DNA from: Lysobacter sp.
GTDB lineage: Bacteria > Pseudomonadota > Gammaproteobacteria > Xanthomonadales > Xanthomonadaceae
Assembly (NCBI GenBank): GCA_008015835.1
Contig: SSGH01000008.1
Location: 133,165 to 197,164 of the forward strand
Length of the DNA stretch: 64,000 nucleotides
Direction: 5' to 3'
Position numbers and translations under genes: made by a program. The notes below the pieces were generated by a model. That model did no database searches, had not been told where the DNA came from, and worked only from the letters and a program-made list of their open reading frames with translations. This document shows positions 62,654-64,000 of the stretch, one piece after another (position 1 is the first letter of the stretch; each line of letters opens with the position of its first letter).

Positions 62654-62913
62654 CACGCGGCTTCGGCCTGATGGAAGGCCATGCCTTCTTCGATCAACAA
62701 CACCGGAATGCCGTCGTCGATGCGATAGACCAGTTTGCGGTCGCGGGTGATCAGCGCTTCGCGCAGCGGTTCGGTTTGCGCGTTGCCGTCGGCGCGCTTC
62801 ACCGCGCCGGCGTCGATCGCCCGATTCATCGCCGCCAACCCGGCCGGTTCCAACAGCGCGAGCGGCTGGCGCGTCGCGGGGCAGGCGAGGATATCGAGCA
62901 GTTTGCGGTCCAT
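62653..62913 (-). CDS. Trm112 family protein
   Basis: The 86-residue protein is MDRKLLDILACPATRQPLAL with a C-terminal half REALITRDRKLVYRIDDGIP and the end VLLIEEG. Only one cysteine of the usual zinc site is kept, typical of the bacterial Trm112 group (YcaR-like). The role is unclear, perhaps activating a methyltransferase. It overlaps the nadC start. Confidence 0.88.
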   Translation of the reverse strand: MDRKLLDILACPATRQPLALLEPAGLAAMNRAIDAGAVKRADGNAQTEPLREALITRDRKLVYRIDDGIPVLLIEEGMAFHQAEAA

Positions 62914-62918
62914 AAGGC

Positions 62919-62946
62919 TTGGCGTGCGGTGCGAGAGGGCTAGAAT
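62919..62946 (+). promoter_or_regulatory. Probable sigma70 promoter for purE
   Basis: TTGGCG and TAGAAT are 16 bases apart, 24 bases upstream of the purE ATG. It lies just outside the divergent trm112 gene. Confidence 0.55.
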
Positions 62947-62969
62947 ACGTTTTTAGCCGAGTGACGACT

Positions 62970-63497
62970 ATGTCGACGACGCTGTCAGGCCAGACCGAGG
63001 CCCCTTCGCCCGCGCCGCTAGTCGGCGTCGTCATGGGCTCGCGTTCCGACTGGGAGACGATGCAGCACGCCGTCGCCAAGCTCGATGCCCTGGGCGTGCC
63101 GCACGAAGTGCGCGTCGTCTCCGCGCATCGCACGCCCGATGTCCTGTTCGAATACGCGGCGTCCGCGCAGGCGCGCGGCTTACGCGCCATCGTCGCCGGC
63201 GCCGGCGGCGCCGCGCATTTACCGGGCATGCTGGCCGCCAAAACCGCGGTGCCGGTGCTGGGCGTGCCGGTGCAAAGCAAAACCCTGAACGGCCTGGATT
63301 CGCTGCTGTCGATCGTGCAGATGCCCGCGGGCGTGCCGGTCGCGACGTTCGCGATCGGCGCGGCCGGCGCGGCCAACGCCGGGTTGTTCGCCGCGGCGAT
63401 GTTGGCCGCCGACCATCCCGAGATCGCCGCCAAACTCGAGGCCTTCCGCGCGCAGCAAACGCGCGAGGTGATCGAGCGCGACGACCCGCGTCTGTGA
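62970..63497 (+). CDS. purE: 5-(carboxyamino)imidazole ribonucleotide mutase
   Basis: The start is ATG 62970 ([20 protein letters not shown]), giving 175 residues. PurE marks are [55 protein letters not shown], and [20 protein letters not shown]. It converts N5-CAIR to CAIR in purine synthesis. It precedes purK. Confidence 0.95.
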   Translation: MSTTLSGQTEAPSPAPLVGVVMGSRSDWETMQHAVAKLDALGVPHEVRVVSAHRTPDVLFEYAASAQARGLRAIVAGAGGAAHLPGMLAAKTAVPVLGVPVQSKTLNGLDSLLSIVQMPAGVPVATFAIGAAGAANAGLFAAAMLAADHPEIAAKLEAFRAQQTREVIERDDPRL

Positions 63498-63507
63498 GCG
63501 CGCGCGC

Positions 63508-63725
63508 ATGACCACAGTCGGTATCGACAAGCGCGCGCCTCGCGCGCACTTGCTTCCCTCACCCCACCCGCACCCCGGCTCGGCGCAGCGCGCCGAGCGT
63601 TCGGCCGGCCTGCGCGTCGATGCCGCGCAAACAGTCCGACCTCACCCCGCGAGCGGGAGAGGGGGCGTCGGTGCCGTGCGGGTTCGCTTGCTCCAGCACT
63701 CCGGAGTTCCGGAAGAGTTTCGCTC
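63508..63725. repeat. Approximately 218-bp insertion at the purK start with 18-bp direct repeat
   Basis: The 18 bases ATGACCACAGTCGGTATC occur at 63508 and again at 63726, where they are the real purK start. The intervening ~200 bp holds a palindromic stretch CCTCACCCCGCGAGCGGGAG(AGGGGG) typical of REP-type elements. The first copy opens a 73-codon ORF (63508-63729) whose stop overlaps the purK ATG as ATGA. The best reading is a small non-autonomous element that duplicated the first six purK codons on insertion, leaving purK itself intact. Confidence 0.7.
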
Positions 63726-64000
63726 ATGACCACAGTCGGTATCTTGGGCGGCGGCCAATTGGCGCGCATGCTCGCGCTCTCCGGTGCGCCGCTTGGTTTG
63801 CGTTTCCTCGTGCTCGATACCGTCGCCGACGCCTGCGCCGGGCAATTCGCGCCGTTGATCGTCGGCGATTACCGCGACGAAGCGGCGTTGGCGGAATTCG
63901 CTTCGCGCATCGATATCGCCACCTTCGATTTCGAGAATGTGCCGGCCGAATCCGCGCAGTGGCTCAGCGCGCGCGCGCCGGTGTTCCCGAGTCCGCGCGC
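63726..64000 (+). CDS. purK: 5-(carboxyamino)imidazole ribonucleotide synthase, N-terminal part
   Basis: The window ends inside the gene. The first 91 residues, MTTVGILGGGQLARMLALSG and then VLDTVADACAGQFAPLIVGD, give the ATP-grasp PurK N-terminus, with the FDFENVPAESAQWLS segment typical of the family. It carboxylates AIR to N5-CAIR, the substrate of PurE. The short ORF before it may be co-translated, as its stop overlaps this start. Confidence 0.93.
   Translation, partial: MTTVGILGGGQLARMLALSGAPLGLRFLVLDTVADACAGQFAPLIVGDYRDEAALAEFASRIDIATFDFENVPAESAQWLSARAPVFPSPR

Noticed and set aside
63508-63729. 73-codon ORF before purK as an independent gene
   Set aside because: Its first six codons copy purK and the rest is REP-like sequence; it is best explained as a by-product of the insertion, although translation is possible.

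Overview
This window is high-GC, gene-dense chromosome from a gammaproteobacterium of the order Xanthomonadales (Lysobacter/Luteimonas-like). Four things point there: a secreted lipase ending in an XVIPCD domain (the export signal of the Xanthomonadales type IV secretion system), the ExeA/GspA-GspB pair, the petABC-sspA-sspB gene order, and several families of REP-type palindromes in the spacers. No plasmid, phage or transposase gene was recognised. Start choices below often differ from the ORF track, because in this GC-rich DNA the track extends many genes upstream into noncoding sequence.

Layout. 0-9 kb: end of a VOC protein, a WYL regulator, gspB-gspA (T2SS accessory), a DMT transporter, a response regulator, a DUF885 lipoprotein, a decayed GFA-type gene and a DUF2785 protein. 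9-12.4 kb: minus-strand operon fdhF/ydeP-like, small winged-helix gene, fdhD, joined by ATGA overlaps. 12.5-18.4 kb: TPR-sulfotransferase, TonB-dependent receptor and DUF4349 lipoprotein. 18.4-20.3 kb: AT-richer islet with a Fic protein. 20.5-25.4 kb: metallophosphatase and protein kinase-Usp fusion, cyclophilin-type isomerase, and a PadR/HAAS membrane-protein operon. 25.5-27.5 kb: a type IV secretion effector lipase with its probable lipoprotein immunity gene. 27.7-36.4 kb: PHA depolymerase, TfoX, methyltransferase, LigB-type dioxygenase, HemJ/CopD-like protein, alkaline phosphatase, dicarboxylate symporter and acetyltransferase, with REP palindromes between them. 36.4-42.2 kb: divergent LPS genes (GT9 and kdkA), an MBL hydrolase, and a moaA-phyH-moaC-moaD-moaE operon. 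42.6-46.5 kb: SRP RNA, tRNA-Ser(GGA), dnaX-ybaB-hypothetical-recR. 46.6-54.5 kb: a subtilase with unusual C-terminal repeats between two paralogous membrane proteins, then a HIT protein, an exported DUF2252 protein, a TonB-like lipoprotein and miaB. 54.6-64 kb: lytic transglycosylase, petABC (cytochrome bc1), sspA-sspB, FHA protein, nadC-trm112, purE and the start of purK.

Links between genes. The moa operon makes the molybdopterin cofactor that the FdhF/YdeP-type oxidoreductase needs, and FdhD is the sulfurtransferase that matures such enzymes. petABC supplies complex III. SspA and SspB act in stringent response and ClpXP delivery. purE and purK catalyse consecutive purine steps. Effector and immunity genes overlap, as in interbacterial toxin pairs.

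The most notable items are the effector/immunity pair, an approximately 218-bp insertion at the 5' end of purK flanked by an 18-bp duplication of the purK start, the phosphatase/kinase-Usp pair, a PhyH-type dioxygenase gene translationally coupled inside the moa operon, and the subtilase locus. All functional statements are from reading motifs; no database search was run.
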